Shown here piece after piece: positions 6,398 through 12,398 of a DNA stretch of 12,398 nt. Under the pieces are notes generated by a model, which did no database searches, was not told the origin of the DNA, and worked only from the letters and a program-made list of their open reading frames with translations. The first letter of the stretch is position 1. The number at the start of each line of letters is the position of its first letter. The translations under genes and the position numbers were made by a program. Source of the DNA: JBAZCO01 sp041654915 (lineage in GTDB: Bacteria > Bacillota > Clostridia > Christensenellales > DTU072). The stretch covers positions 1 through 12,398 of the forward strand of contig JBAZCO010000049.1 in assembly GCA_041654915.1 (NCBI GenBank), given 5' to 3'.

Positions 6398-8092
6398 ATG
6401 GCGCATATATCATTGTATAGAAAATATCGTCCTTCCCGTTGGGAGGATGTTGTGGGGCAGGGGCATATCGTTACCACGCTTATTAACCAGATAAAAAGTG
6501 AAACAATTAGCCACGCCTATCTTTTTACAGGCACACGGGGGACGGGCAAGACCAGCTCGGCAAAAATATTTGCTAGGGCAGTTAACTGTCTTACTCCGCA
6601 AAACGGCTCTCCCTGTAACAAATGTGCTAATTGCCTAGCGCTAGCCGATACCTCCGCCCTAGACATTATAGAAATGGATGCGGCTAGCAACAACGGCGTA
6701 GAGGAAATAAGAGAGCTTAGGGAAAATGTGCAATATCCCCCGTCTGTGGGAAAATATAAGGTGTATATAATAGACGAGGTACATATGCTCACCCCGTCTG
6801 CGTTTAATGCGCTGCTAAAGACTTTGGAAGAGCCACCCGCACATATTATATTTATCCTTGCGACAACCGAGGCGCACAAACTTCCCGCCACGATTCTTAG
6901 CCGCTGTATGCGTTTTGATTTTCGCCTTGTGGAAACGGGCGAACTCACCCAATTATTAGAAAAAATATTTAATGCAGAAAATTATCCCTATGACAACCGT
7001 GCAACAGAACTTTTGGCATTGCACGGCGAGGGTAGCGCCCGTGATGCTATCTCCCTTGCCGATATGTGTATGTCCTTTGCTCCCCAAAAACTCACTTATG
7101 AGGCGGCATTGGAAGTGTTGGGGGCATCCGACTTTGCCACCCTTTTTGGCATAGCCCAAGCTGCGCTTAGCGGGGATATTGGGGAACTGCTCACCCTTAG
7201 CGGCAAAGTAGCAGGAAGGGGCAAAGGGGTAACGACATTGAGCCGAGAACTCACTGCTTTTTTCCGTACCCTATTAGCAATAAAAAATATAGAGGGGTAT
7301 AAAGCGTCTTTTAGCGAAAATGAACTTGCCAAAGCCAAAGAGCTTACCGCACGGTTTGACAATTATCGCCTAGGCAGAACAATAGATATTCTCTCCTCAG
7401 TAGAAAACGCCATACGATACAGCGCACAGCCAGCTATTATATTTGAGGCATCATTAGTGAAGGCGGCGGAGCTTTCTACCGAGCCGTCACTAGAAGGTGT
7501 GTTGAGCCGCATTCGTGGTTTGGAAACAAAACTCAAGTCCTTAGAGGAAAATGGCATAACTGTTGCCAAAGCGTCTAAACCCGTTGCAACCACTCCCATA
7601 GCAACTCAAGAAACCAAAAATGGTGACTTGCAAAAAAACGGCGAAAGCCCTATTCCGGCATCCGCAGATACCAATAAAGATATCCAAATAATCGATTTGG
7701 TGCTAGAGGAAGATGCTGCCCCCATATTTTCACAGCCGCCCAACGAAGTTAACGGGAGGGCGGAGTATGAGGCAAAACAAGTTTTGGGAAGCCTGCTAAC
7801 CCAACTTCGTGAGGGAGGGCATACCCTATTATACCTTGCACTACAAAATCAAGAGGATATCACACTTCGTGGCACAACGCTTGTTATTCGCTCAATGGAT
7901 AATGCGGCGGCTGGGTTGTTTAATGACGAGAGCAATTTTATTCTAGTTAACCAACTGATAAAAGAGGTAATGGGGGATAGCTATTCATTTTCCATTCAAA
8001 AGGAATCAGAGGATAGTGAGAAGTTAGCCGAGGATAAAGTTAGGCTTATAGATTTTTTTGGTGATAAGCTAATAGATAAAACGATAAAATAA
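6398..8092 (+). CDS. dnaX: DNA polymerase III subunits tau/gamma (clamp loader ATPase)
   Basis: DnaX forms the ATPase core of the sliding-clamp loader at the replication fork. In the 564-aa protein, Walker A is GTRGTGKT (45-52). A four-cysteine zinc site follows (Cys64, 73, 76, 79; spacing C-x8-C-x2-C-x2-C). Walker B is VYIIDEVHM (122-130), sensor 1 LATTEAHKLP (154-163), and the SRC arginine-finger motif is at 168-170. Clamp-loader domain III ends near residue 365; a linker and tau-specific C-terminal region follow. The start is fixed by the family N-terminus (LYRKYRP) despite the absence of a ribosome site. An A7 run at codons 412-414 could permit a -1 shift giving a product of about 426 aa. 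ybaB and recR follow on the same strand, the conserved bacterial order. Confidence 0.97.
   Translation: MAHISLYRKYRPSRWEDVVGQGHIVTTLINQIKSETISHAYLFTGTRGTGKTSSAKIFARAVNCLTPQNGSPCNKCANCLALADTSALDIIEMDAASNNGVEEIRELRENVQYPPSVGKYKVYIIDEVHMLTPSAFNALLKTLEEPPAHIIFILATTEAHKLPATILSRCMRFDFRLVETGELTQLLEKIFNAENYPYDNRATELLALHGEGSARDAISLADMCMSFAPQKLTYEAALEVLGASDFATLFGIAQAALSGDIGELLTLSGKVAGRGKGVTTLSRELTAFFRTLLAIKNIEGYKASFSENELAKAKELTARFDNYRLGRTIDILSSVENAIRYSAQPAIIFEASLVKAAELSTEPSLEGVLSRIRGLETKLKSLEENGITVAKASKPVATTPIATQETKNGDLQKNGESPIPASADTNKDIQIIDLVLEEDAAPIFSQPPNEVNGRAEYEAKQVLGSLLTQLREGGHTLLYLALQNQEDITLRGTTLVIRSMDNAAAGLFNDESNFILVNQLIKEVMGDSYSFSIQKESEDSEKLAEDKVRLIDFFGDKLIDKTIK
7632..7638 (+). other. Candidate programmed -1 frameshift site in dnaX (A7 run)
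   Basis: Codons 412-414 read CAA AAA AAC, so the frame contains the slippery heptamer A AAA AAC. After a -1 slip, both tRNAs can re-pair on AAA AAA; twelve more codons (beginning Arg-Arg-Lys-Pro) precede a TAA at 7675-7677. The product, about 426 aa, would contain the ATPase and domain III but lack the tau tail. GGTGA (7622-7626) upstream matches the 3' part of the full Shine-Dalgarno complement, and a small GGC-GAAA-GCC hairpin follows 1 nt after the AAC codon. Both stimulators are weaker than those in E. coli dnaX. Confidence 0.5.
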
Positions 8093-8126
8093 CGCATATA
8101 TATAAAGCGATAAAGGAGTGTAATAA

Positions 8127-8471
8127 ATGGCAAAATACAGTGGGCGTGGCGGCGGCTTTGGCGGCGGCGCAAATATGCAACAACTTATGAAACAGGCACA
8201 AAAAATGCAGCAAGATATGGCACGGGCGCAAGAGGAGCTTGCCGAAACCGAGGTTGTTGCTACCGCTGGCGGCGGTATGCTAGAAATTGTTATGACTTGC
8301 GATAGGCAACTTGTATCGATAAAAATCAAGCCCGAGGCGGTAGACCCCGACGATGTAGAAATGCTAGAGGATATGCTCATTGCTGGGTTTAATGAGGCAT
8401 CTAAGCTTGTAGAGCAAGAACAAGAACGGGTAATGGGACCTTACAGTTCTCAAATGGGAGGGCTTTTTTAG
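8127..8471 (+). CDS. ybaB: YbaB/EbfC family nucleoid-associated protein
   Basis: A small DNA-binding protein of the YbaB/EbfC family, which forms dimers and binds DNA with little sequence demand; its cellular role is not settled, though the fixed place between dnaX and recR points to replication or repair. The 114-aa sequence has a Gly-rich N-terminus, the helix MQQLMKQAQKMQQDMARAQEEL (17-38), the family core TAGGGMLEIVMTCDRQLVSIKI (46-67), DPDDVEMLEDMLIAGFNEA (73-91) and a Gly/Phe end typical of the family. AAAGGAG (8112-8118) precedes the ATG by 8 nt. It begins 34 nt after dnaX and ends 9 nt before recR, so the three genes look like one operon. Confidence 0.93.
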   Translation: MAKYSGRGGGFGGGANMQQLMKQAQKMQQDMARAQEELAETEVVATAGGGMLEIVMTCDRQLVSIKIKPEAVDPDDVEMLEDMLIAGFNEASKLVEQEQERVMGPYSSQMGGLF

Positions 8472-8480
8472 TTAACCGCT

Positions 8481-9062
8481 ATGCAGCTTGAATCATTATC
8501 AAGACTAATTGCCGCCTTTCGCAAACTTCCCGCTGTTGGACAAAAAACCGCAGCACGCTATGCCTATGCTTTAATAGATATGAGCGAGGGGGAAGTTGAG
8601 CAATTTATTACTGCAATACAAAATGCAAAGTCAACCATTGGCTTTTGCAAAGAGTGCGGCGACTACACGGACTTAGAAATTTGCGCTCGCTGCCAAACGG
8701 CGGATAAGAGCATTATTTGCGTGGTAAAAGAACCCCGTGATATTCTTGCCTTTGAAAAAATGGGAACTTACCAAGGACTATACCACGCACTGCACGGCAC
8801 TCTTGACTTTCAAAAAGGCATAGATGCCGAAAAATTGCGTATAAAAGAATTAATCTCCCGCCTTAACGGGGTAAAGGAAGTTATAATCGCCACAAATCCC
8901 GATATTAGCGGCGAAATGACAGCAGTTTACCTCTCCCAAATAATCAAGCCGCTTGGCATAAAAGTCACTCGCCTAGCTCACGGGATACCTATGGGCAGCG
9001 AAATAGAGTATGCCGACGAGGTTACCCTCTCCAGAGCTTTAACCGACCGCAGAGAGATGTAA
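8481..9062 (+). CDS. recR: Recombination mediator protein RecR
   Basis: RecR works with RecO, and with RecF at gaps, to load RecA onto SSB-covered single-stranded DNA. The 193-aa length is normal. A helix-hairpin-helix motif lies at 13-30 (FRKLPAVGQKTAARYAYA), a four-cysteine zinc finger at Cys56, 59, 68 and 71 (CKECG and CARC), then a Toprim domain from about 78 (VVKEPRD) through ATNPDISGEMTA (137-148), and the C-terminal RLAHGIPMGSEIEYADEVT (164-182). The ATG has no close ribosome site; GGAGG lies 19 nt upstream inside the ybaB end. With only 9 nt between the ybaB stop and this start, translational coupling is likely. The B. subtilis successors yaaL and bofA are absent here. Confidence 0.96.
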   Translation: MQLESLSRLIAAFRKLPAVGQKTAARYAYALIDMSEGEVEQFITAIQNAKSTIGFCKECGDYTDLEICARCQTADKSIICVVKEPRDILAFEKMGTYQGLYHALHGTLDFQKGIDAEKLRIKELISRLNGVKEVIIATNPDISGEMTAVYLSQIIKPLGIKVTRLAHGIPMGSEIEYADEVTLSRALTDRREM

Positions 9063-9088
9063 AAATATGGGGCGCAGTTTAATATAGT

Positions 9089-9121
9089 GTGGTAGATTCG
9101 CCTTGCATTGCACCTTACCAC
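9089..9121. repeat. Inverted repeat directly upstream of the small-ORF promoter
   Basis: GTGGTA (9089-9094) and TACCAC (9116-9121) are perfect reverse complements around a 21-base centre, and the right arm ends on the base before the -35 box of the next promoter. No T-run follows, so it is not a convincing recR terminator. CTTGCAT also occurs twice, at 9102-9108 and 9121-9127, 19 bp apart. Either could be a regulator site for the 41-aa gene, or chance. Confidence 0.3.
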
Positions 9122-9150
9122 TTGCATAAAATATTTATATATCGTATAAT
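9122..9150 (+). promoter_or_regulatory. Promoter for the 41-aa ORF
   Basis: TTGCAT (9122-9127), a 17-bp AT-rich spacer and a perfect TATAAT (9145-9150) place the start site near 9157 and give a leader of about 41 nt ending in AAGGAG. The -35 box matches the consensus only moderately, but spacing and -10 are ideal. Confidence 0.6.
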
Positions 9151-9197
9151 CATAATGAGATATTAATAAACCAAAATTAAGAAAAGGAGTAACTATT

Positions 9198-9323
9198 ATG
9201 ACGCAAAACGACAAAGATAACAAAGTAACATCTGCGGAAACCGCTCCTGATGAGTTCCAAATGGAACAGGAAATAGTTTGCTCCGCCGAATTTAATTGTA
9301 TAGACCCCGAAGAAAGGGACTAA
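9198..9323 (+). CDS. Small acidic 41-aa protein of unknown function
   Basis: This ORF of 41 codons and a TAA has all the signs of a real gene: AAGGAG (9184-9189) 8 nt before the ATG, a promoter upstream and a strong hairpin terminator downstream. The peptide starts MTQNDKDNK and ends EERD. It is strongly acidic, has no hydrophobic segment or signal peptide, and carries two cysteines at 28 and 34 separated by SAEFN. I recognise no family. It occupies the place that yaaL and bofA hold after recR in Bacillus but resembles neither as I recall them (YaaL is larger and basic, BofA a membrane protein). Options include a cytosolic regulator, a metal- or disulfide-binding peptide or, less likely, a precursor peptide; no modification enzyme is nearby. 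Confidence 0.7.
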   Translation: MTQNDKDNKVTSAETAPDEFQMEQEIVCSAEFNCIDPEERD

Positions 9324-9360
9324 ACTTTATTAAACTGTAATCACATTTTATTTAAGAATA

Positions 9361-9425
9361 ACCGCCAAAACTAAAAAGAGCGAATAAAATACTGCCTCTA
9401 CTTTTTAGCCGAGCGGTGTTTTTTT
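9361..9425 (+). terminator. Large two-part hairpin terminator after the 41-aa ORF
   Basis: The outer arms ACCGC (9361-9365) and GCGGT (9413-9417) and the inner arms CTAAAAAG (9371-9378) and CTTTTTAG (9401-9408) pair, the inner stem extending by AG/CT across one bulged A. A run of seven Ts follows (9419-9425). The loop of about 20 nt is large for a simple terminator. In the opposite direction the hairpin is followed only by TTATTCTT, so it may also slow leftward transcription from the PHP gene, but less well. Confidence 0.75.
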
Positions 9426-9428
9426 AAA

Positions 9429-9511
9429 AAATAACTTTTAATCTAACGAATAGGATATTAATTATTTTTCTTAAATAACTTTAATTTTAACAAATAAGAT
9501 TTAATTATTTT
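9429..9511. repeat. Imperfect 44-bp tandem duplication, very AT-rich
   Basis: Copy 1 (from 9429) and copy 2 (from 9473) both begin AAATAACTTT, contain TAACRAATARGAT and end TTAATTATTTT, differing by a few substitutions and two single-base gaps. Copy 2 ends just before the stop codon of the leftward PHP gene. The pair fills the gap between the two converging units. It shows no coding signal. Confidence 0.6.
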
Positions 9512-9516
9512 AATAA

Positions 9517-10320
9517 TTAGATGACAAACTTAATAGGCTTTCTTTGTATATATGCAGTCCAATGGGAAAACCCCACTTTTTTTGCAAGAGCGGCGGCGGC
9601 AGTGTAGTTCATAGCAATATCCTCTAGTGAGTGCGCATCTGAACCAAACGATATATTTTCTCCGCCCAACTCTCTATATCTCACTAATATTTTCTCCTCG
9701 GGTATTGCCACCGCTTGTATATCCTTTACCCTCGTGTTCATCTCCAGCGTTTTGCCTCTGGCGATAATTTCTGTTAGTATTTCATCCACAATTTCAACAA
9801 ACTGCGGCTCATAAAGATTGCGGTTATCAAACCCAACATAGCGGGCAACATATCCCAAATGCCCCACGATATCGTAATCTATTTGGTTTTTTACACTATC
9901 TAATACCGCCAAAAGATATTGCCTATATATTGGCTCTTTATTGGACAAGTCGTTTTTAGGGAGAAAATACATATCCCTATTGTTGACGGTATGCACAGAA
10001 TTGATGATTAAATCAAAATTGTATTTTTCAAAATCCTCTTTATATCTCTCCTGCGCCTGCAAGCTGTAACCGCATTCAACCCCAAATGCAACAAGCATAT
10101 CACCTGCAACCTCTCTTATCTTCTCCGCCTCGTCAAGGTATTTTTTTATATTTAATTGAGGAGCAAACCGCTCCCGACCGCTGCAATAATAATAGTCACG
10201 GTCAAGATGCTCCGTTGCCGCAAAATATTTTAGCCCCATTTCCCTCGCCCTAATGACAGCATTATAAAGCGACATTCTGCCGTCATGAGAAAATTTTGTA
10301 TGTGTATGGGTGTCAAGCAT
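9517..10320 (-). CDS. PHP-domain phosphatase, histidinol-phosphatase (HisJ/HisK) type
   Basis: The 267-aa protein is a PHP-superfamily metal-dependent phosphoesterase. Metal ligands appear in order: HTHT (His5, His7), TEHLD (Glu37, His38), GVECGY (Glu82), NSVH (His110), GHLGY (His154), LEMN (Glu193, Asn195) and GSDAH (Asp228, His230). Length and spacing match histidinol-phosphatases (EC 3.1.3.15), the penultimate step of histidine biosynthesis. No other his gene is in the window, and PHP paralogues act on other phosphate esters, so the substrate is not proven. AGGAG (10331..10327) lies 6 nt before the ATG. The leader holds a 20-bp tandem repeat and a 4-codon upstream ORF. argS ends 119 nt upstream on the same strand with no clear terminator between, so cotranscription is possible. 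Confidence 0.85.
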   Translation of the reverse strand: MLDTHTHTKFSHDGRMSLYNAVIRAREMGLKYFAATEHLDRDYYYCSGRERFAPQLNIKKYLDEAEKIREVAGDMLVAFGVECGYSLQAQERYKEDFEKYNFDLIINSVHTVNNRDMYFLPKNDLSNKEPIYRQYLLAVLDSVKNQIDYDIVGHLGYVARYVGFDNRNLYEPQFVEIVDEILTEIIARGKTLEMNTRVKDIQAVAIPEEKILVRYRELGGENISFGSDAHSLEDIAMNYTAAAALAKKVGFSHWTAYIQRKPIKFVI

Positions 10321-10398
10321 TGTTATCTCCTGTGCATATTGCTAGCTATCCGTTTATATTGTTAGCTACCCGTTTCTATTGTTAGCTCCCTTTTATAA
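10320..10398 (-). repeat. 20-bp tandem repeat in the leader of the PHP-phosphatase gene
   Basis: On the plus strand, units begin at 10339, 10359 and 10379 with consensus TTGYTAGCTAYCCGTTTNTA; the third decays after the first half. A fourth degenerate 19-bp copy (10320-10338) covers the ribosome site and the base before the start codon's own AT. Read on the gene strand, each unit shows a GG-rich block followed by TARCAAT, echoing AGGAGATAACAATG at the true start. Units are contiguous with no spacers, so this is not CRISPR. Confidence 0.75.
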
Positions 10399-10439
10399 TG
10401 CGTTTAAAATCTTTAGCTACCATTGGGTCTAATTATTTA

Positions 10440-12167
10440 TCACATCTCCTCGGGGGCGGCTATCCCGAGCAGGTGCAAGCCTTCCTCTATTACCGTATGC
10501 ACAGCATACACAAGCGCCGCCCGTGAACGCTTTTCGCTATCGGGCGCATTTAGTATGCGATGTTCAAGGTAAAACTTATTAAACGCTTTGGAAAGGTCTA
10601 TTATATATCTCGTTAAAAAGCTTGGCTCATATCTCTCCACCGCATCGAAAAGTACGGCAGGAAAGCGCTCCAAAAGTGATATCACCGCCTCTCCCTCTTT
10701 GTTTGCAATGCCGCTAAGCTCGTCTTTTGTAAGGGCGGCGGCAAAGTATTCCTCCAAGTTCGCCCCGAGGTTGCGAAGAACACTTCTTGCACGGGCGTTG
10801 GTGTATTGGATATAGGGGGCGGTTTCGCCGTCAAAGTTTAACACCTTGTCATAGCTAAAAACAATATCTTTAATCCGATTATTGCTAAGAGCGGAGAACA
10901 CAACAGCACCCACCCCAATTTTTTCTGCCGCAACCTCTTTATTTTTAAGGGCGGGGCTTTTTTCCGATATAATCTCAAGGCTCTTTTGCACCGCACGGTC
11001 AAATACATCCTTTAGCAGTACAACTTTACCCTTTCTTGTGGACATTGTGCCGTCCTCTAACGACACCATTCCAAACGGGATATGCACAAGGTCTTTTGCC
11101 CATTCTTTGCCCATAAGCTCCACCACCTTAAACACCTGCTGAAAGTGCAGGTTTTGTTGGTATGCAACAACATACAAACACTTATAAAAGCAGTAGGTTG
11201 CTTTGCGGTAAAATGCCGCCGCAAGGTCACGGGTAGCGTATAGGGTAGCGCCGTCTGCTTTTACCAACAAGCAGGGCGGCATACCATAAGGCTCAAGGTC
11301 TACAATTTTTGCCCCTTGCGATACAGAAACTAGGTTTAGGGATTCCAATTCATCCAGTACGGGCTGCATTTTATCATTATAAAAGGCTTCGCCGTTATAG
11401 CTATCAAATTGAATGTCTAGCCGCTTATATATCTCGTCCACCTCTTTTAGGGTGATATCTTTAAACAGGGAAAACAGCTCCATTGCCTCCTTGTCGCCGT
11501 CCTCAATCTTTTTAAAATAATAGCGTGCCTCGTCCTCAAGGGCGGCATTATTTTCCGCTTCCTTATGAAACTTTACATATATTTCGTTTAAGGCGCTCAC
11601 CCCTCTTTTTATTATATCCGCCTTGTTGCCCCAACGCTTGTAGGCAACTATAAGTTTGCCAAACTGCGTGCCCCAATCGCCCAAGTGGTTTATCCCCACT
11701 GCGTTGTAACCAAGCTTTTTGTATATGCGGTAAAGCGCACCGCCAATGACGGTAGTGCTAAGATGCCCAATGTGGAAAGGTTTTGCAATATTTATTGAGC
11801 TATAATCTATGCAGACCGTCTTGCCTGCACCAATAAGTGAAGTGCCATACTCGCTTTTTTTCGTGATGATTTCGTCAAGAATAGCGGCGGCGGTTTCTAA
11901 AGCGTCAAACCTAAAATTGACATACCCACCCACTGCCTCTACTGCGGCAAACGGATGCGGACGGGAAAGGATATCCTCGGTTATTTTTGTTGCGATAGCC
12001 GCAGGGGGCATTCTCATCTCTTTTGCAAACCTAAAGCAAGGTAAAGCATAGTCGCCAAGAGCGCTGTCTTGCGGCACGGCTAACAAAGCATAAATATCGC
12101 TAGCGGTTGTTCCCTCAATTTTGATTAGTGATGCGATTTTTTTCTTTTTTGGGTCAATAAATTCCAT
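10440..12167 (-). CDS. argS: Arginyl-tRNA synthetase
   Basis: A class I aminoacyl-tRNA synthetase charging tRNA-Arg with arginine (EC 6.1.1.19) in the cytosol. The 575-aa protein has an N-terminal ArgRS-specific domain (about 1-100), the HIGH motif in AKPFHIGHL (128-136), NHLGDWGTQFGKL (160-172), a KMSKS-equivalent MSTRKG (375-380), and a C-terminal DALR anticodon-binding domain (from about 450) with YIQYTNARARS, ending in GIAAPEEM. AAGGA (12179..12175) lies 7 nt before the ATG and overlaps the stop codon of recF, so the two genes are probably cotranscribed and translationally linked. No promoter is visible at the start, and no T-box leader can be present in the few bases between recF and argS. 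Confidence 0.97.
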   Translation of the reverse strand: MEFIDPKKKKIASLIKIEGTTASDIYALLAVPQDSALGDYALPCFRFAKEMRMPPAAIATKITEDILSRPHPFAAVEAVGGYVNFRFDALETAAAILDEIITKKSEYGTSLIGAGKTVCIDYSSINIAKPFHIGHLSTTVIGGALYRIYKKLGYNAVGINHLGDWGTQFGKLIVAYKRWGNKADIIKRGVSALNEIYVKFHKEAENNAALEDEARYYFKKIEDGDKEAMELFSLFKDITLKEVDEIYKRLDIQFDSYNGEAFYNDKMQPVLDELESLNLVSVSQGAKIVDLEPYGMPPCLLVKADGATLYATRDLAAAFYRKATYCFYKCLYVVAYQQNLHFQQVFKVVELMGKEWAKDLVHIPFGMVSLEDGTMSTRKGKVVLLKDVFDRAVQKSLEIISEKSPALKNKEVAAEKIGVGAVVFSALSNNRIKDIVFSYDKVLNFDGETAPYIQYTNARARSVLRNLGANLEEYFAAALTKDELSGIANKEGEAVISLLERFPAVLFDAVERYEPSFLTRYIIDLSKAFNKFYLEHRILNAPDSEKRSRAALVYAVHTVIEEGLHLLGIAAPEEM

Positions 12168-12177
12168 TTTGCAGTCC

Positions 12178-12398
12178 TTATTCTACTATTATATTCCTAT
12201 TTTGTATTACAAATTTTTTATAGTCGTCCACCAAACCTTCCTCAAACTCCGTGCAGGTTACCATAGTTTGGATACCGTCCAATGCGCCAAAAAGCGCCTT
12301 GCGCCTCTTTTCATCCAACTCCGACAGCACATCATCCAAGAGCAGTACAGGAGTTTCCCCCGTCCTATCTTTAAAGAGGGCAATCTCGGCAAGTTTTA
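12178..12398 (-). CDS. recF: 3' end of recF, DNA replication and repair ATPase
   Basis: The last 72 residues and a TAA are visible; the rest lies beyond the right edge. The segment begins KLAEIALFKDRTGE and carries the RecF Walker B and signature region VLLLDDVLSELD (about 61 to 50 residues before the end), followed by the C-terminal strand TMVTCTEFE. RecF is an SMC-like ATPase that binds single-strand/double-strand DNA junctions and directs RecOR to gaps, linking it to RecR in this window. Its neighbour here is argS, not gyrB or a remB-like small gene as in many Bacillota. Confidence 0.9.
   Translation of the reverse strand, partial: KLAEIALFKDRTGETPVLLLDDVLSELDEKRRKALFGALDGIQTMVTCTEFEEGLVDDYKKFVIQNRNIIVE

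Noticed and set aside
9063..9128. Rho-independent terminator for recR
   Set aside because: The GTGGTA/TACCAC dyad has a 21-base centre and no following T-run.
9198..9323. 41-aa ORF as a RiPP precursor
   Set aside because: It has two cysteines and an acidic body, but no leader-like cleavage motif, modification enzyme, protease or transporter is nearby; not enough to claim.
10320..10398. CRISPR-like array
   Set aside because: Units are 20 bp, contiguous and degenerate, with no unique spacers and no cas genes.

Overview
The window looks like a chromosomal housekeeping segment from a low-to-moderate GC Bacillota, most likely Clostridia. Pointers are the dnaX-ybaB-recR block, the type-2 (HDHFQGG) GalT, the GNHTDH form of galactokinase, strong AAGGAG-type ribosome sites and AT-rich intergenic gaps with canonical sigma-A-like promoters. 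No rRNA, tRNA, insertion sequence, phage gene or CRISPR array is visible. I cannot place the organism below class.

Layout. On the minus strand at the left lie the first 11 codons of a gene leaving the window, possibly oligoendopeptidase F, and a 173-aa charged coiled-coil protein of unknown function. A terminator follows, then pncB (NAD salvage), lgt (lipoprotein lipidation) and galK. galK and galT are divergent over a compact intergenic region with interleaved promoters and a 32-bp imperfect dyad. On the plus strand galT is followed by dnaX, ybaB and recR (clamp loader, nucleoid-associated protein, recombination mediator). Then comes an isolated 41-aa acidic two-cysteine ORF with its own promoter, ribosome site and terminator. 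At the right, on the minus strand and converging on that ORF, lie recF (3' end only), argS and a PHP-domain phosphatase of the HisJ/HisK type.

Functional links. galK and galT supply two consecutive Leloir steps (galactose to Gal-1-P, then uridylyl transfer); galE is not in the window. DnaX, YbaB, RecR and RecF are all replication or recombination proteins, and RecR and RecF act in the same gap-repair pathway, although they are in opposite orientations about 3 kb apart. recF and argS are tightly linked, with the recF stop codon overlapping the argS ribosome site.

The most interesting points are: an A7 slippery site in dnaX positioned to make a gamma-like short subunit; two genes with TATAAT exactly 6 nt before an ATG and no ribosome site, which suggests leaderless mRNAs; the interleaved galK/galT promoters; a 20-bp tandem repeat that echoes the ribosome-site/start region of the PHP gene and contains a 4-codon upstream ORF; and the orphan 41-aa gene. 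I found no clear multi-gene undescribed system.
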